Below, piece by piece: positions 36,321-45,911 of a DNA stretch of 64,000 nucleotides. Within the stretch, counting starts at the first letter, position 1. Every line of letters starts with the position of its first letter. This DNA comes from Winogradskyella haliclonae (GTDB lineage: Bacteria; Bacteroidota; Bacteroidia; Flavobacteriales; Flavobacteriaceae), in contig NZ_BMDQ01000003.1 in NCBI RefSeq assembly GCF_014635865.1, forward strand, positions 186,001 through 250,000. Reading direction: 5' to 3'. The notes under the pieces were generated by a model. It was given only the letters and a program-made list of their open reading frames with translations. It did no database searches and had not been told where the DNA came from. The position numbers were made by a program, and so were the translations under genes.

Positions 36321-36914
36321 ATGAAAACTAAATTATTAACATTAAGTACAATCCTTCTTTTTTGTCTCAGTGGTTTTGCTCAAAAAACGTATCTTAAAGT
36401 AACCAAAAGTAATGAGCCAAATGATTATGTGATGTATCCACCAGGAACAAAATTTGAATTAAAAACTAAAGAAGGATATATTGTTTTTAAGAATAGTGAT
36501 GACCCAGGCAGCATAGACATTGAGGAAAAATACATCTTATACGTCTATCCAAATTGGAAAGATGAAGCTGAAATACTTGAATTAACTGAAGGTAAAGTCG
36601 AAAAATTACTGACATATAAGTTTAGAGATTCTCGTAAAACATCCGATGTAAAACGCATACATAACCATGGGGTTACTGCATCATCTAACGTAACTAATTC
36701 TAAAACAATAGAAGACAAAAAGAACCTAGAGTTTGTTCTCAGTAATGGCATAAAGTTTACATACAAAGATGGTGTTTATAACGCTACATTAAATGAAGAA
36801 AAATTAGCTATTAAATACAACTATATAATCTATAGTGATTTAGGGACTCTTAAATTAAGTTTTAATTCAAACAACGGGAAAGTTTGGTGGATTTTTGAAC
36901 CAGTTAAATATTAA
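36321..36914 (+). CDS. Secreted protein of unknown function
   Basis: A 197-residue protein with a signal peptide (MKTKLLTLSTILLFCLSGFAQ) and no domain I can name. The mature part is rich in short beta-strand-like stretches and Lys/Asp (KYILYVYPNWKDEAEILEL, LEFVLSNGIKFTYKDGVYN), consistent with a small periplasmic or surface beta protein. It follows the outer membrane receptor by 11 bases and is probably in the same transcript, so it may be an accessory of the receptor. Confidence 0.65.
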   Translation: MKTKLLTLSTILLFCLSGFAQKTYLKVTKSNEPNDYVMYPPGTKFELKTKEGYIVFKNSDDPGSIDIEEKYILYVYPNWKDEAEILELTEGKVEKLLTYKFRDSRKTSDVKRIHNHGVTASSNVTNSKTIEDKKNLEFVLSNGIKFTYKDGVYNATLNEEKLAIKYNYIIYSDLGTLKLSFNSNNGKVWWIFEPVKY

Positions 36915-37249
36915 AAGCTGAGATGTTTAGTGATACATACAATTCCAATAACATATTGAAACTCTCATTTTAATGCTATTCTTTATTCACTAGTTTTCAT
37001 TTAACTACACTTATGTCACATTTGTAACCATTTATTACATAGCAATTTCATTATTTCTCTTTTCACAAGACATTGGTCATTATTAATAAACTCTAAACGT
37101 TATTAAAATGCAGATAAGAAGAGATGACATGAAACACTGTTGGAGAATTTCATTAAGCATAAAAGAGTTAAAAAAAATCCTTTTTTTATTAGCGCTTATC
37201 GTATTTTCAATCTTTATGGTATCATGAAACTTGAAAATAAAGCCCTGTA
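36915..37249. other. 335-base intergenic region with one possible small ORF
   Basis: An AT-rich region between a + strand and a - strand gene whose transcription converges. I see no clear terminator hairpin, RNA gene or repeat. One small frame (37108-37227) is listed separately. Confidence 0.5.
37108..37227 (+). CDS. Possible 39-aa membrane peptide
   Basis: A frame starting MQIRRDDMKHCWRISL, with a basic N-terminal half and a hydrophobic end (ILFLLALIVFSIFMVS). It could be a small membrane peptide or chance; no upstream promoter match is convincing and no relatives are known to me. Confidence 0.25.
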   Translation: MQIRRDDMKHCWRISLSIKELKKILFLLALIVFSIFMVS

Positions 37250-38707
37250 TTACAAGCCACTAATATAACTCCCGTAAGGATCTTGAAATTTTAAACCTTC
37301 GGAATATCTGTATTTACTCAATTTTTTGAATTGAGCTAATCCCCACAAAATGAATTCTTTTTCAAAATACACATCTTCCTTTTCTATATCTGGCTGATAG
37401 TCTGCCAATAATGCATCTAATGGTTTTATTTCATCTAACTTAGATTTATACTGTTCATCATTCATGGTATCTAAAAGCTCAAATCCTTCTCCATTAAAAA
37501 ACCATGAAATCAAATCGTCATAAGGTGTTTCGGCATCTTGCTTTTCTAGTTTTTCAATCTTAGGAAAATATCTAGGGAACAACGTTTTTATAGCATTTTC
37601 TAACAAGGTATTTGCTACATAATCTGCACCTTCTTGTTCACCTTCATAAACCAACTCTACTTTTCCTGTAATCGCAGGAATAATTCCAACAAAATCAGAC
37701 AAACGTATTGCTGTATTTTTATCACCTGCTAACAAAGAACGTCGCTCTGCTGTACTTAATAGATTTTGGAATGCTGTAATACTCATACGAGCACTTACAC
37801 CACTCTTTACATCAACATATTCGCTTTCTCTAGCTTCAAAACTAATTTGCTCTAACAAATCCTTAGCTAAGTCAGGTATATGTATCGTTTTAGATTGACG
37901 AGCATCTAATCGTGCTTCTTGTGCTGTGATGGTACGTGCAGTATCCACATTTTCAGGATAATGGGTCAAAATTTGTGAACCAATTCTGTCTTTTAATGGT
38001 GTAACAATACTGCCTCGGTTGGTATAATCCTCAGGGTTTGCTGTAAATACAAACTGTATATCTAAAGGCAATCTTAGCTTAAATCCTCGAATCTGTATAT
38101 CACCTTCTTGTAAAATATTAAAAAGTGCCACTTGAATTCTAGCTTGTAAATCTGGCAGCTCATTAATCACAAAAATACAGCGGTTTGCTCTTGGAATCAT
38201 TCCGTAATGAATGACCCTATCATCGGCATAACTTAATTTTAAGTTTGCAGCTTTTATTGGGTCTACATCTCCGATGATATCTGCAACAGTAACATCTGGT
38301 GTTGCTAATTTTTCTGCAAAACGTTCGTCTCTATGCAACCAAGCAATAGGTGTATCATCACCTTTTTCTGCAATTAATTCAGTAGCGAATCTTGAAATGG
38401 GTTGTAATGGATCGTCATTAATTTCGGAACCCTCGACAATTGGTATATATTCATCCAACAAATTTACCATCATACGAGCTAGTCTCGTCTTTGCTTGTCC
38501 TCGTAAACCTAACAAATTGATATTATGACGTGATAAAATGGCACGCTCCAATTCAGGAATCACCGTATTTTCATAACCATGAATACCTTCAAATGTATTG
38601 ACTTTGTTCTTTATATTTTCAATTAAATTACCTCTCAATTCATCCTTTATAGATTTTGATTGATACCCTGATTGTTTTAATTCGCCTAATGTTTTTATGT
38701 TTTTCAT
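37250..38707 (-). CDS. MoxR/Mg-chelatase-type AAA+ ATPase
   Basis: A 485-residue AAA+ protein related to the ChlI/MoxR group. Walker A is GLRGQAKT at residues 67-74. The Walker B position reads CIFVINELPDL, with Asn instead of the usual Asp before Glu. Sensor 1 is VFTANPEDY, and PLKDRIGSQIL holds the arginine-finger region. A helical C-terminal domain follows. Together with the VWA protein encoded 9 bases upstream it should form a chaperone pair that remodels or activates a client protein. It is labelled magnesium chelatase in many genomes, although no chlorophyll or cobalamin genes are here. Confidence 0.85.
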   Translation of the reverse strand: MKNIKTLGELKQSGYQSKSIKDELRGNLIENIKNKVNTFEGIHGYENTVIPELERAILSRHNINLLGLRGQAKTRLARMMVNLLDEYIPIVEGSEINDDPLQPISRFATELIAEKGDDTPIAWLHRDERFAEKLATPDVTVADIIGDVDPIKAANLKLSYADDRVIHYGMIPRANRCIFVINELPDLQARIQVALFNILQEGDIQIRGFKLRLPLDIQFVFTANPEDYTNRGSIVTPLKDRIGSQILTHYPENVDTARTITAQEARLDARQSKTIHIPDLAKDLLEQISFEARESEYVDVKSGVSARMSITAFQNLLSTAERRSLLAGDKNTAIRLSDFVGIIPAITGKVELVYEGEQEGADYVANTLLENAIKTLFPRYFPKIEKLEKQDAETPYDDLISWFFNGEGFELLDTMNDEQYKSKLDEIKPLDALLADYQPDIEKEDVYFEKEFILWGLAQFKKLSKYRYSEGLKFQDPYGSYISGL

Positions 38708-38716
38708 TTTATAGCT

Positions 38717-39859
38717 TTAGCCTTTAATTCTTCTTTTTCTATTGTTTTCGTAATCTTCAAAAATCATTTCTCCCAAACCTTTCAATCCAGTATAGAATGC
38801 TTTTCCTCTATTGGCTTGAGTAAACTCTCTTACAAAACGCATAAGGTATGGGTCTTCTGCAATCATGAACGTCGTTATTGGAATATGCAAGCGTCTTGCT
38901 TGTTGCGCCATAGCATAGCATTTATTTGTAATGTATGGATCAAGACCATTAGAGTTTTTATAATACTGTCCGTCTGGTAAACGCAAACAACTTGGTTTAC
39001 CATCAGTAATCATAAAAATTTGTTTGTTAGTATTACGCTTTCTACGTAGCATATCCATTGCCAACTGTAAACCTGCAACCGTATTGGTGTGATATGGACC
39101 AACTTTAAGGTATGGCAAATCCTTAATTTTTATAGGCCATGCATCATTTCCAAAAACTAAAATCTCAATGGAATCTTTTGGGTAACGCGTAGTTATCAGT
39201 TCTGATAATGCCATAGCCACTTTTTTGGCAGGAGTGATGCGGTCTTCACCATACAATATCATGCTATGACTAATATCAATCATTAACACCGTGCTCATTT
39301 GACTTTTATGAAGTGTTTCTTCGACCACCAAATCATCTTCAGTCAAATTAAAATCTCCTATACCATGATTTACTTGAGCATTGCGTAAACTTTCTGTCAT
39401 TGATACTTTATCTAAAGCATCTCCAAACTGATATGCTCTAAAATCTCCTGTATGTTCATCGCCTAAACCAATACCTTTACTCTTATGGTTTCCAGCACCA
39501 CTACGTTTTATTTTTCCGAAAATATGGTCCAATGCTTGCTGACGAATGGCACGTTCGGTTTTTGCCGTAATGGTAAGTCGTCCACGTCCTTCCCCATCAC
39601 CTTCTCCATCACCAGTTGGGTCAATCTCTTCTCGGATATACCCTTTATTTTTTAAATCTTCAATAAAATCATCTATGGTGTAATCTGGAGTTGTTAATTC
39701 ATATTCCTTGTCCAACTGCCGTAACCAATCGATAGCCTCATCAAAATCACCGGAAGTATAGGTTATCAACTCTTTAAAAATTTCAAAAAGTTTATCAAAA
39801 GGTGATTGATATGTAGCTTCGTATGTTTTAAATACAAAACCTGATTTTCTCTCTTTCAT
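38717..39859 (-). CDS. VWA-domain protein, partner of the AAA+ ATPase
   Basis: A 380-residue protein. The von Willebrand A domain begins near residue 190 with an intact metal-ion-dependent adhesion site (MIDISHSM, Asp 195, Ser 197, Ser 199) and continues with MITDGKPS. The N-terminal half is helical and acidic (GDGEGDGEGRG near 83-93) and may bind the ATPase or the client. It is the first gene of the two-gene minus-strand operon. MoxR/VWA pairs act in the assembly of metalloenzymes or envelope complexes; the client is unknown. Confidence 0.87.
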   Translation of the reverse strand: MKERKSGFVFKTYEATYQSPFDKLFEIFKELITYTSGDFDEAIDWLRQLDKEYELTTPDYTIDDFIEDLKNKGYIREEIDPTGDGEGDGEGRGRLTITAKTERAIRQQALDHIFGKIKRSGAGNHKSKGIGLGDEHTGDFRAYQFGDALDKVSMTESLRNAQVNHGIGDFNLTEDDLVVEETLHKSQMSTVLMIDISHSMILYGEDRITPAKKVAMALSELITTRYPKDSIEILVFGNDAWPIKIKDLPYLKVGPYHTNTVAGLQLAMDMLRRKRNTNKQIFMITDGKPSCLRLPDGQYYKNSNGLDPYITNKCYAMAQQARRLHIPITTFMIAEDPYLMRFVREFTQANRGKAFYTGLKGLGEMIFEDYENNRKRRIKG

Positions 39860-39950
39860 AATTATATAAAAATAATGCTTTTTAGCCTTGTGCTCAAAGA
39901 GTAATTATATTCTAACATTTTATTAACTTTACTACAAACAAACCAAATAA

Positions 39951-40568
39951 ATGTCTGAAGAAACTGAACAGCCCAAAAAGAAAATTAATTGGACAACTGA
40001 TAAAATAATGAGCACTTCTGCTCTGTTTATTAGTGTGATTTCTTTAATAGCATTATTATACCAATCGTATTTAGCAAGAGAGGAAAATAGGCTCATTCAA
40101 ATGCAACAAAGTGCTAATGTAATTCCTTATTTACAGTTTGAAAACATATATAATGTTCGTTCATTCAGTATACATATGGTAAATAAAGGTGTTGGTCCTG
40201 CATTTGTTAAAAAAGTGTCTTTTGCAGTAAATGATAGCTTAAAGTTTGACAACTCAACAAATGCGCTGCTACATATAACTAAAAACAGAATACGTAAAGG
40301 TGATTCAATTGGCTACAACGGCTCTATAACAATTAAAGAGAATACAGTTGTCCAACCAGGAGAAAATATAAGTGTTTTTGAGATTTCTTCAACAAATAAC
40401 AGTGATTTTTCAGGAGTTAAGAGTTTCAAAGATTACATAAACAACTCTCCTCCAACTTTTACTATTGTATATGAGGATATCTATGGAAATCAATGGAAGC
40501 TTTCTAACAATGAAAATAAGCAAGATTTTCAATTTTTAACACCTACACTTATCAAAAAAATAGACTAA
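39951..40568 (+). CDS. Membrane-anchored protein of unknown function
   Basis: A 205-residue protein. A charged N-terminus (MSEETEQPKKKINW) precedes one membrane helix (about residues 24-43, ALFISVISLIALLYQ), a short coiled stretch, then a beta-rich domain (NVIPYLQFENIYNVRSFSIH, NKGVGPAFVKKVSF). The arrangement is common in hypothetical membrane proteins of many phyla. No catalytic residues or named domain are evident. It lies divergent to the VWA gene and is followed by its own stop and the leader of the next gene. Confidence 0.65.
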   Translation: MSEETEQPKKKINWTTDKIMSTSALFISVISLIALLYQSYLAREENRLIQMQQSANVIPYLQFENIYNVRSFSIHMVNKGVGPAFVKKVSFAVNDSLKFDNSTNALLHITKNRIRKGDSIGYNGSITIKENTVVQPGENISVFEISSTNNSDFSGVKSFKDYINNSPPTFTIVYEDIYGNQWKLSNNENKQDFQFLTPTLIKKID

Positions 40569-40656
40569 TAGGGTTTAAGTTCTTTAAGATTTTTTTATGA
40601 CTTTTTGAGAAGAGTAACTTGTACCTTTAAGCCTTACTCAACTAACCCAAAAAATA

Positions 40657-43600
40657 ATGAAACAATTTTTCTCATGTGTTATGCTATTTTGCATAACATT
40701 TCTTTCTGCACAAGAATTTTCGATGGACATGGTAAAAAACATGGAGCCACGAAATATTGGTCCTGGTGGAATGTCCGGCCGTGTAACAGCCATTGATGTC
40801 GTAAATAATAATCCAGACATAATGTATGTTGGTACAGCTTCTGGTGGCTTATGGAAGTCTACTTCTGGCGGTATTAAATGGGAACCCATTTTTGATAAAG
40901 AATTAACTGCATCGATTGGTGCAGTAGAAATCCAACAATCAAATCCAAGTGTAATTTGGGTTGGTACAGGTGAAGGAAACCCTCGTAACTCTCTTAATGG
41001 TGGCTATGGTGTTTATAAATCTCTAGATGGCGGAAAGACTTGGATGGCTATGGGCTTGGAAAAAACAAGACATATCCATAGAATTATTGTAGATCCAACA
41101 AACCCTGATGTGGTTTATGTAGGTGCTATTGGATCGCCATGGGGTGTTCATCCAGAACGTGGGGTTTTTAAGACTAATGATGGCGGAAAAACATGGAATA
41201 AAATCTTGTTCGCTAATAACAAAACTGGTGTAGCAGATTTAGTGATGGACCCCACAAATCCTAATAAGCTTTTTGCCGCTATGTGGGAACATAAACGAGA
41301 CCCATGGTTTTTTAAATCTGGTGGCAAAGGCTCTTCATTACAAATGACACATGATGGCGGAAAAACATGGAAAAAAATTACAGATAAGGATGGTTTTCCA
41401 AAAGGAGATTTAGGACGTATTGGGATTGCTATTGCTCCAAATAAACCAAACATAGTTTATGCCTTAGTTGAAGCTAAAAAGAATGCACTTTACAAAAGTG
41501 AAGATGGTGGCTTTAAATGGAAAAAAATCAATGATAAAAGCGATATAGGTAACAGACCATTTTATTATTCTGAAATATATGTTGACCCACAGAATGAAAA
41601 TCGTGTGTATTCCGTGTTTACCTATGTAAACGTATCCGAAGACGGCGGAAAAAACTTTAAACAGCTCATGCCAGCTTATGGGGTTAGCAATGGTGTACAT
41701 CCCGACCATCATGCTTGGTGGATACACCCAGAGAATGGCAACTTTATGATTGATGGTAATGATGGTGGAATGAATATTACTAAAGATGGTGGAAAAACTT
41801 GGCGTTTTATTGGTAATTTACCTGTAGCACAGTTCTATCATATTTCTGTAGATAACGAATATCCTTATAACGTATATGGAGGTATGCAAGATAATGGATC
41901 TTGGCGAGGTCCCGCTTATGTATGGCGTGCCCAAGGTATAAGAAATAGCTACTGGCAAGAAATTAGCTTTGGTGATGGTTTTGACGTTGTTCCAGATAGA
42001 GATGATAGTCGTTATGGTTGGTCAATGAGTCAACAAGGCTTTGTGAGTCGATACGATTGGCAAACAGGAAATAACTATGGTGTTAGGCCTACACATCCAG
42101 ATGCTGATGTAAGACTACGTTTTAATTGGAACTCAGCAATAAACATAGACCCTTTTAATAATAGTACCATTTATTTTGGGAGTCAGTATGTGCATAAATC
42201 TACTGATAAAGGTGAGACTTGGACCGTTATATCTCCTGATTTATCTACTAATGACCCAGCAAAACAAAAACAATCTGAAAGTGGTGGCTTAACTATGGAT
42301 GCTACAGGTGCAGAAAATCACTGTACCATATTAGTTATTGAACCTTCACCTGTTGAGAAAGATATGCTTTGGGCAGGTACAGACGATGGACGTGTACATT
42401 ATACCATTAATGGTGGTGATAGTTGGACCGAAGTCACAAACAACATACCTAAATTGCCAAAAGGCAGTTGGATAGCTCAGATTAAGGCATCTAATAAAAA
42501 TAAAGGCGAAGCACTTTTAATTGCTAATGATTATAGACGTTTTAATTACACACCATACGCTTACCGTACTAAAAATTATGGTAAATCCTGGGAACGTATC
42601 GTAGATGAAAGAGATGTCCAAAGTTATACATTGGCTATTGTTGAAGATTTAGAAGAACCAAATCTTATGTTTCTTGGAACTGATGATGGCTTATACGTGT
42701 CTATAAATGCTGGTGAAAAATGGACTAAATGGACTAATGGCTTTCCTACCACATCGGTTAAAGATTTAGTTATTCATCCGCGTGAACATGATTTAGTGAT
42801 AGGTACATTTGGTCGCGCTGCTTGGGTTTTAGACGATATTAGACCTTTACGTGAAATGGCGAGAAACTCATCAGTAATGGCTTCAAACATTACATTGTTC
42901 GATTCACCGACAGCGTATCAAGCTGCTTATCAACAACCAACTGGAAGTCGTTTTGGTGCTGATGCTATGTATCATGGCGAAAATAGAGGTGGTGGTGCAA
43001 GATTAGCATACCTATTCAACAAGAAAGATAATGTAAAATCCGATATAAAATCAGACTCTAAAAAAGATGATAAGGCTATTAGCGATACAAAAGATGAAAA
43101 TAAAATTAAGTGGGACTCTTTAACGCTAAAGCTTTATGACGGCGACCGTTTAATAAGAACTTTAAAACAAAAAGCACCTAAAGAAAATGGAGTACAACGT
43201 TGGACTTGGTTTATGGACGAATCTGGAAAAGAAAGACCTTCCAGACGTATCAGAAAATCAACAAGAGAACCTAGCGGAGTTTCAGTAAAACCTGGAACTT
43301 ACAAAGCGGTGTTGCATTACGGCGACCAAACTTCTGAAACTATGGTTAATGTTGAATCTGACCCTAGACTTAATGTATCGCAGAAAAATATTAATGAAGT
43401 TTACGATGCTGCAAAAGAGTTAGAAAATATATCACAAACGCTCGCTGATGCATCTAAACAATTAATTGAAAGTAAAAATATAGCTTCCAAGTATCAATCC
43501 GAATTAAAAAAATTAGATAAAGACGCTTATAAAGAACAGATTAAAGCTTCTGATTCTGTTGTAAAATCTATCAATACCTTACTTGACAAATACTTTGGTA

Positions 43601-43866
43601 AAGAAGACAAGCGTCAAGGTATTACTAGGAATCCAGAAGTTACTGCTTTACAACGTTTACGTACTGCAGCTGGTTATATATATGGAAGTCAAACAGGTAT
43701 AACGACTACGGAAACTACATTAATGAAACATGCAAAAGATGCAGTTAAAGAATTACTTAGTGAAACTAATGCCTTCTTTAACAATGAATGGAAATCTTAC
43801 GAAGCAGATATGAAAGCTTTAAAGACCAATCCATTTAAGGAAACCAAAATATTTGGGATTGATTAA
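40657..43866 (+). CDS. Secreted VPS10/BNR-propeller protein
   Basis: A 1069-residue secreted protein with a signal peptide (MKQFFSCVMLFCITFLSAQ). It contains many Asp-box/BNR repeats (SLDGGKTWMAM, TNDGGKTWNKI, THDGGKTWKKI, SEDGGFKWKKI, STDKGETWTVI, TINGGDSWTEV) that predict large tandem beta-propellers of the sortilin/VPS10 or glycoside hydrolase 74 type. A helical C-terminal segment of about 150 residues follows. No catalytic acid pair can be asserted, so glycoside hydrolase labels are doubtful. It is 21 bases ahead of an S9 peptidase gene, suggesting a joint role in extracellular peptide or polymer degradation. Confidence 0.8.
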   Translation: MKQFFSCVMLFCITFLSAQEFSMDMVKNMEPRNIGPGGMSGRVTAIDVVNNNPDIMYVGTASGGLWKSTSGGIKWEPIFDKELTASIGAVEIQQSNPSVIWVGTGEGNPRNSLNGGYGVYKSLDGGKTWMAMGLEKTRHIHRIIVDPTNPDVVYVGAIGSPWGVHPERGVFKTNDGGKTWNKILFANNKTGVADLVMDPTNPNKLFAAMWEHKRDPWFFKSGGKGSSLQMTHDGGKTWKKITDKDGFPKGDLGRIGIAIAPNKPNIVYALVEAKKNALYKSEDGGFKWKKINDKSDIGNRPFYYSEIYVDPQNENRVYSVFTYVNVSEDGGKNFKQLMPAYGVSNGVHPDHHAWWIHPENGNFMIDGNDGGMNITKDGGKTWRFIGNLPVAQFYHISVDNEYPYNVYGGMQDNGSWRGPAYVWRAQGIRNSYWQEISFGDGFDVVPDRDDSRYGWSMSQQGFVSRYDWQTGNNYGVRPTHPDADVRLRFNWNSAINIDPFNNSTIYFGSQYVHKSTDKGETWTVISPDLSTNDPAKQKQSESGGLTMDATGAENHCTILVIEPSPVEKDMLWAGTDDGRVHYTINGGDSWTEVTNNIPKLPKGSWIAQIKASNKNKGEALLIANDYRRFNYTPYAYRTKNYGKSWERIVDERDVQSYTLAIVEDLEEPNLMFLGTDDGLYVSINAGEKWTKWTNGFPTTSVKDLVIHPREHDLVIGTFGRAAWVLDDIRPLREMARNSSVMASNITLFDSPTAYQAAYQQPTGSRFGADAMYHGENRGGGARLAYLFNKKDNVKSDIKSDSKKDDKAISDTKDENKIKWDSLTLKLYDGDRLIRTLKQKAPKENGVQRWTWFMDESGKERPSRRIRKSTREPSGVSVKPGTYKAVLHYGDQTSETMVNVESDPRLNVSQKNINEVYDAAKELENISQTLADASKQLIESKNIASKYQSELKKLDKDAYKEQIKASDSVVKSINTLLDKYFGKEDKRQGITRNPEVTALQRLRTAAGYIYGSQTGITTTETTLMKHAKDAVKELLSETNAFFNNEWKSYEADMKALKTNPFKETKIFGID

Positions 43867-43887
43867 AATCAACTAAAAACAATCATT

Positions 43888-45840
43888 ATGAAAACAAAAA
43901 TTTTAGGATGTTGTATTGCAGTTTTTCTATTTTCCTGTAAGGATGATGCTAAACAGACCGATTTAGCCAAAAAGGAAGTTAAGCAATACACTATTGAACA
44001 ATTTATGGATAACGAAGCCATTGGCGGCGGTAGTTTTTCGTATGACAATTCACAATTACTAGTCTCTAGTAATCGTTCAGGAATTTACAATGTTTATACT
44101 GTATCTGCTGAAGGTGGAGAAATGACTGCAATTACTGCATCAGATAGTACATCTATTTTTGCAGATGCTTTTTTCCCAGAAGACAATAGAATGCTATTAA
44201 ATGCTGATGGCAATGGTGATGAAATAGACCATTTATTTGTTAGAGATTTAGAAGGCAACATTAAAGACATTACTCCGGAGAAAGGTGCAAAATCAAGTTT
44301 CTATGGATGGTCCGATGACAATAAAAGTTTGTATTACGGGTCAAATAAAAGAGACCCTAGATTTTTTGATGTTTATAAGATGAATTTGGAAGACTATTCG
44401 TCCGAAATGATTTATCAAAACAATGATAATCTCTCATTCTCGGGTATGTCTAGTGACGAGAATTACTTTGCACTTTCAAAAAGTTTAAATACAAATGATA
44501 GTGATTTATTTATCTACGACTCAAAAACCGGTGAGAAAACAAAAATCAATGAAAACAATAGTGCAAATTCTGCACAAGATTTTTCAAAAGACAATAACAT
44601 CTTTTATTATACAACAGATGATGGTGGTGAATTTTCGTATCTAATGTCTTATAATTTTGAAACTAAAGAGCGAAAAAAAGTCGTAGAAAAAGACTGGGAT
44701 GTTAGTGGCGCAGGTTTTACAAAAGATGGTAATTATATGGTTGTTTATGTTAACGAAGATGGCAAAAATGCCATTGAGGTTATAGACACTAAAACTAACA
44801 CACCTATTGATTTACCTGATTTTGAAGGCAAAAGCATTACTAGTGTAGGTTTTAGTCGTGACGAGAGTTGGATGCGTATGTATGTTGGTGGTTCAAATTC
44901 GCCTTCAGATTTATACACTTACAATCTTGAAACTAAAAAACAACATAGATTAAGTGATGTACTAAATAAAGCTATTGATGCAAATGACTTAGTGACTGCA
45001 AAAGTAGTGCGTTACAAATCTTTTGATGGCGTTGAGATTCCTGCTATTTATTATTTACCTCATCAAGCATCTGCTGACAATAAAGTACCGGCAATGGTTT
45101 GGGTCCATGGTGGTCCTGGTGGGCAAACACGTCAAAATTTCAGTTCTTTAATCCAGTATATGGTTAATCATGGTTATGCAGTGCTAGCTGTTAATAATCG
45201 TGGTAGCAGTGGTTATGGTAAAACATTTTACCAAATGGATAACAAAAATCATGGTGAAAAAGATTTACAAGATTGTGTTGAAGGCAAAAATTGGCTAGCC
45301 AAACAGACAGAAATTGATGGTGATAAAATAGGAATTATTGGTGGCTCTTATGGTGGCTATATGACTATGGCCGCACTAACGTATACACCTGAAGAGTTTG
45401 ATGTAGGCGTCAATCTTTTTGGTGTCACAAATTGGATACGTACTTTAAAAAGCATCCCTCCATATTGGGAGTCTTTTAGAGAATCTTTATACGATGAATT
45501 AGGCGACCCTTTTTCAGCAGATTCTGTGCGTTTAAAGCGTATTTCGCCATTATTCCATACAGATAAGGTGACAAAGCCTCTAATTGTATTACAGGGCGCG
45601 CAAGATCCAAGAGTACTGCAAGTAGAATCTGATGAAATTGTAGCTGGTGTAAGAAAGAACAATGTACCAGTAGAGTATGTTTTATTCGAAGATGAGGGTC
45701 ATGGCTTTATTAAAAAAGAAAACCAGATTGAAGCTAATGAACGTATTGTACAATTTTTAGATAAATATCTTAAAAAGGATGCTGCTCCTAAAGACGGACA
45801 AGAACCTGTTAATGAAAAAATTGAAGCAGAAACAGATTAG
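43888..45840 (+). CDS. S9-family (prolyl oligopeptidase/DPP) peptidase lipoprotein
   Basis: A 650-residue lipoprotein (lipobox FLFSC, Cys 17). An N-terminal propeller (about residues 40-370, with DxxxLYYGSNKRDPRFF-like blades) is followed by an alpha/beta hydrolase domain. The catalytic Ser is in GGSYGGYM near residue 487, the Asp in LQGAQDPRVL near 572 and the His in EDEGHGF near 604. It should cleave short peptides at the envelope. It forms an operon with the BNR protein and is closed by a long palindromic terminator. Confidence 0.9.
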   Translation: MKTKILGCCIAVFLFSCKDDAKQTDLAKKEVKQYTIEQFMDNEAIGGGSFSYDNSQLLVSSNRSGIYNVYTVSAEGGEMTAITASDSTSIFADAFFPEDNRMLLNADGNGDEIDHLFVRDLEGNIKDITPEKGAKSSFYGWSDDNKSLYYGSNKRDPRFFDVYKMNLEDYSSEMIYQNNDNLSFSGMSSDENYFALSKSLNTNDSDLFIYDSKTGEKTKINENNSANSAQDFSKDNNIFYYTTDDGGEFSYLMSYNFETKERKKVVEKDWDVSGAGFTKDGNYMVVYVNEDGKNAIEVIDTKTNTPIDLPDFEGKSITSVGFSRDESWMRMYVGGSNSPSDLYTYNLETKKQHRLSDVLNKAIDANDLVTAKVVRYKSFDGVEIPAIYYLPHQASADNKVPAMVWVHGGPGGQTRQNFSSLIQYMVNHGYAVLAVNNRGSSGYGKTFYQMDNKNHGEKDLQDCVEGKNWLAKQTEIDGDKIGIIGGSYGGYMTMAALTYTPEEFDVGVNLFGVTNWIRTLKSIPPYWESFRESLYDELGDPFSADSVRLKRISPLFHTDKVTKPLIVLQGAQDPRVLQVESDEIVAGVRKNNVPVEYVLFEDEGHGFIKKENQIEANERIVQFLDKYLKKDAAPKDGQEPVNEKIEAETD

Positions 45841-45862
45841 AAAAACATTGTATTAAAAAAGC

Positions 45863-45894
45863 AGAGCCGATACGTACGTATCGGCTCTTTTTAC
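45863..45894. terminator. Bidirectional terminator (26-base perfect palindrome)
   Basis: Arms AGAGCCGATAC (45863-45873) and GTATCGGCTCT (45878-45888) with a GTAC centre, preceded by an A-run and followed by a T-run. It separates the S9 peptidase gene from the convergent Fnr gene. Confidence 0.92.
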
Positions 45895-45911
45895 GCTTAT
45901 AAATAAAGCTT

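Noticed and set aside
40657-43866. Glycoside hydrolase 74 call for the BNR protein
   Set aside because: Asp-box repeats alone do not show hydrolase activity, and catalytic acids cannot be placed with confidence.
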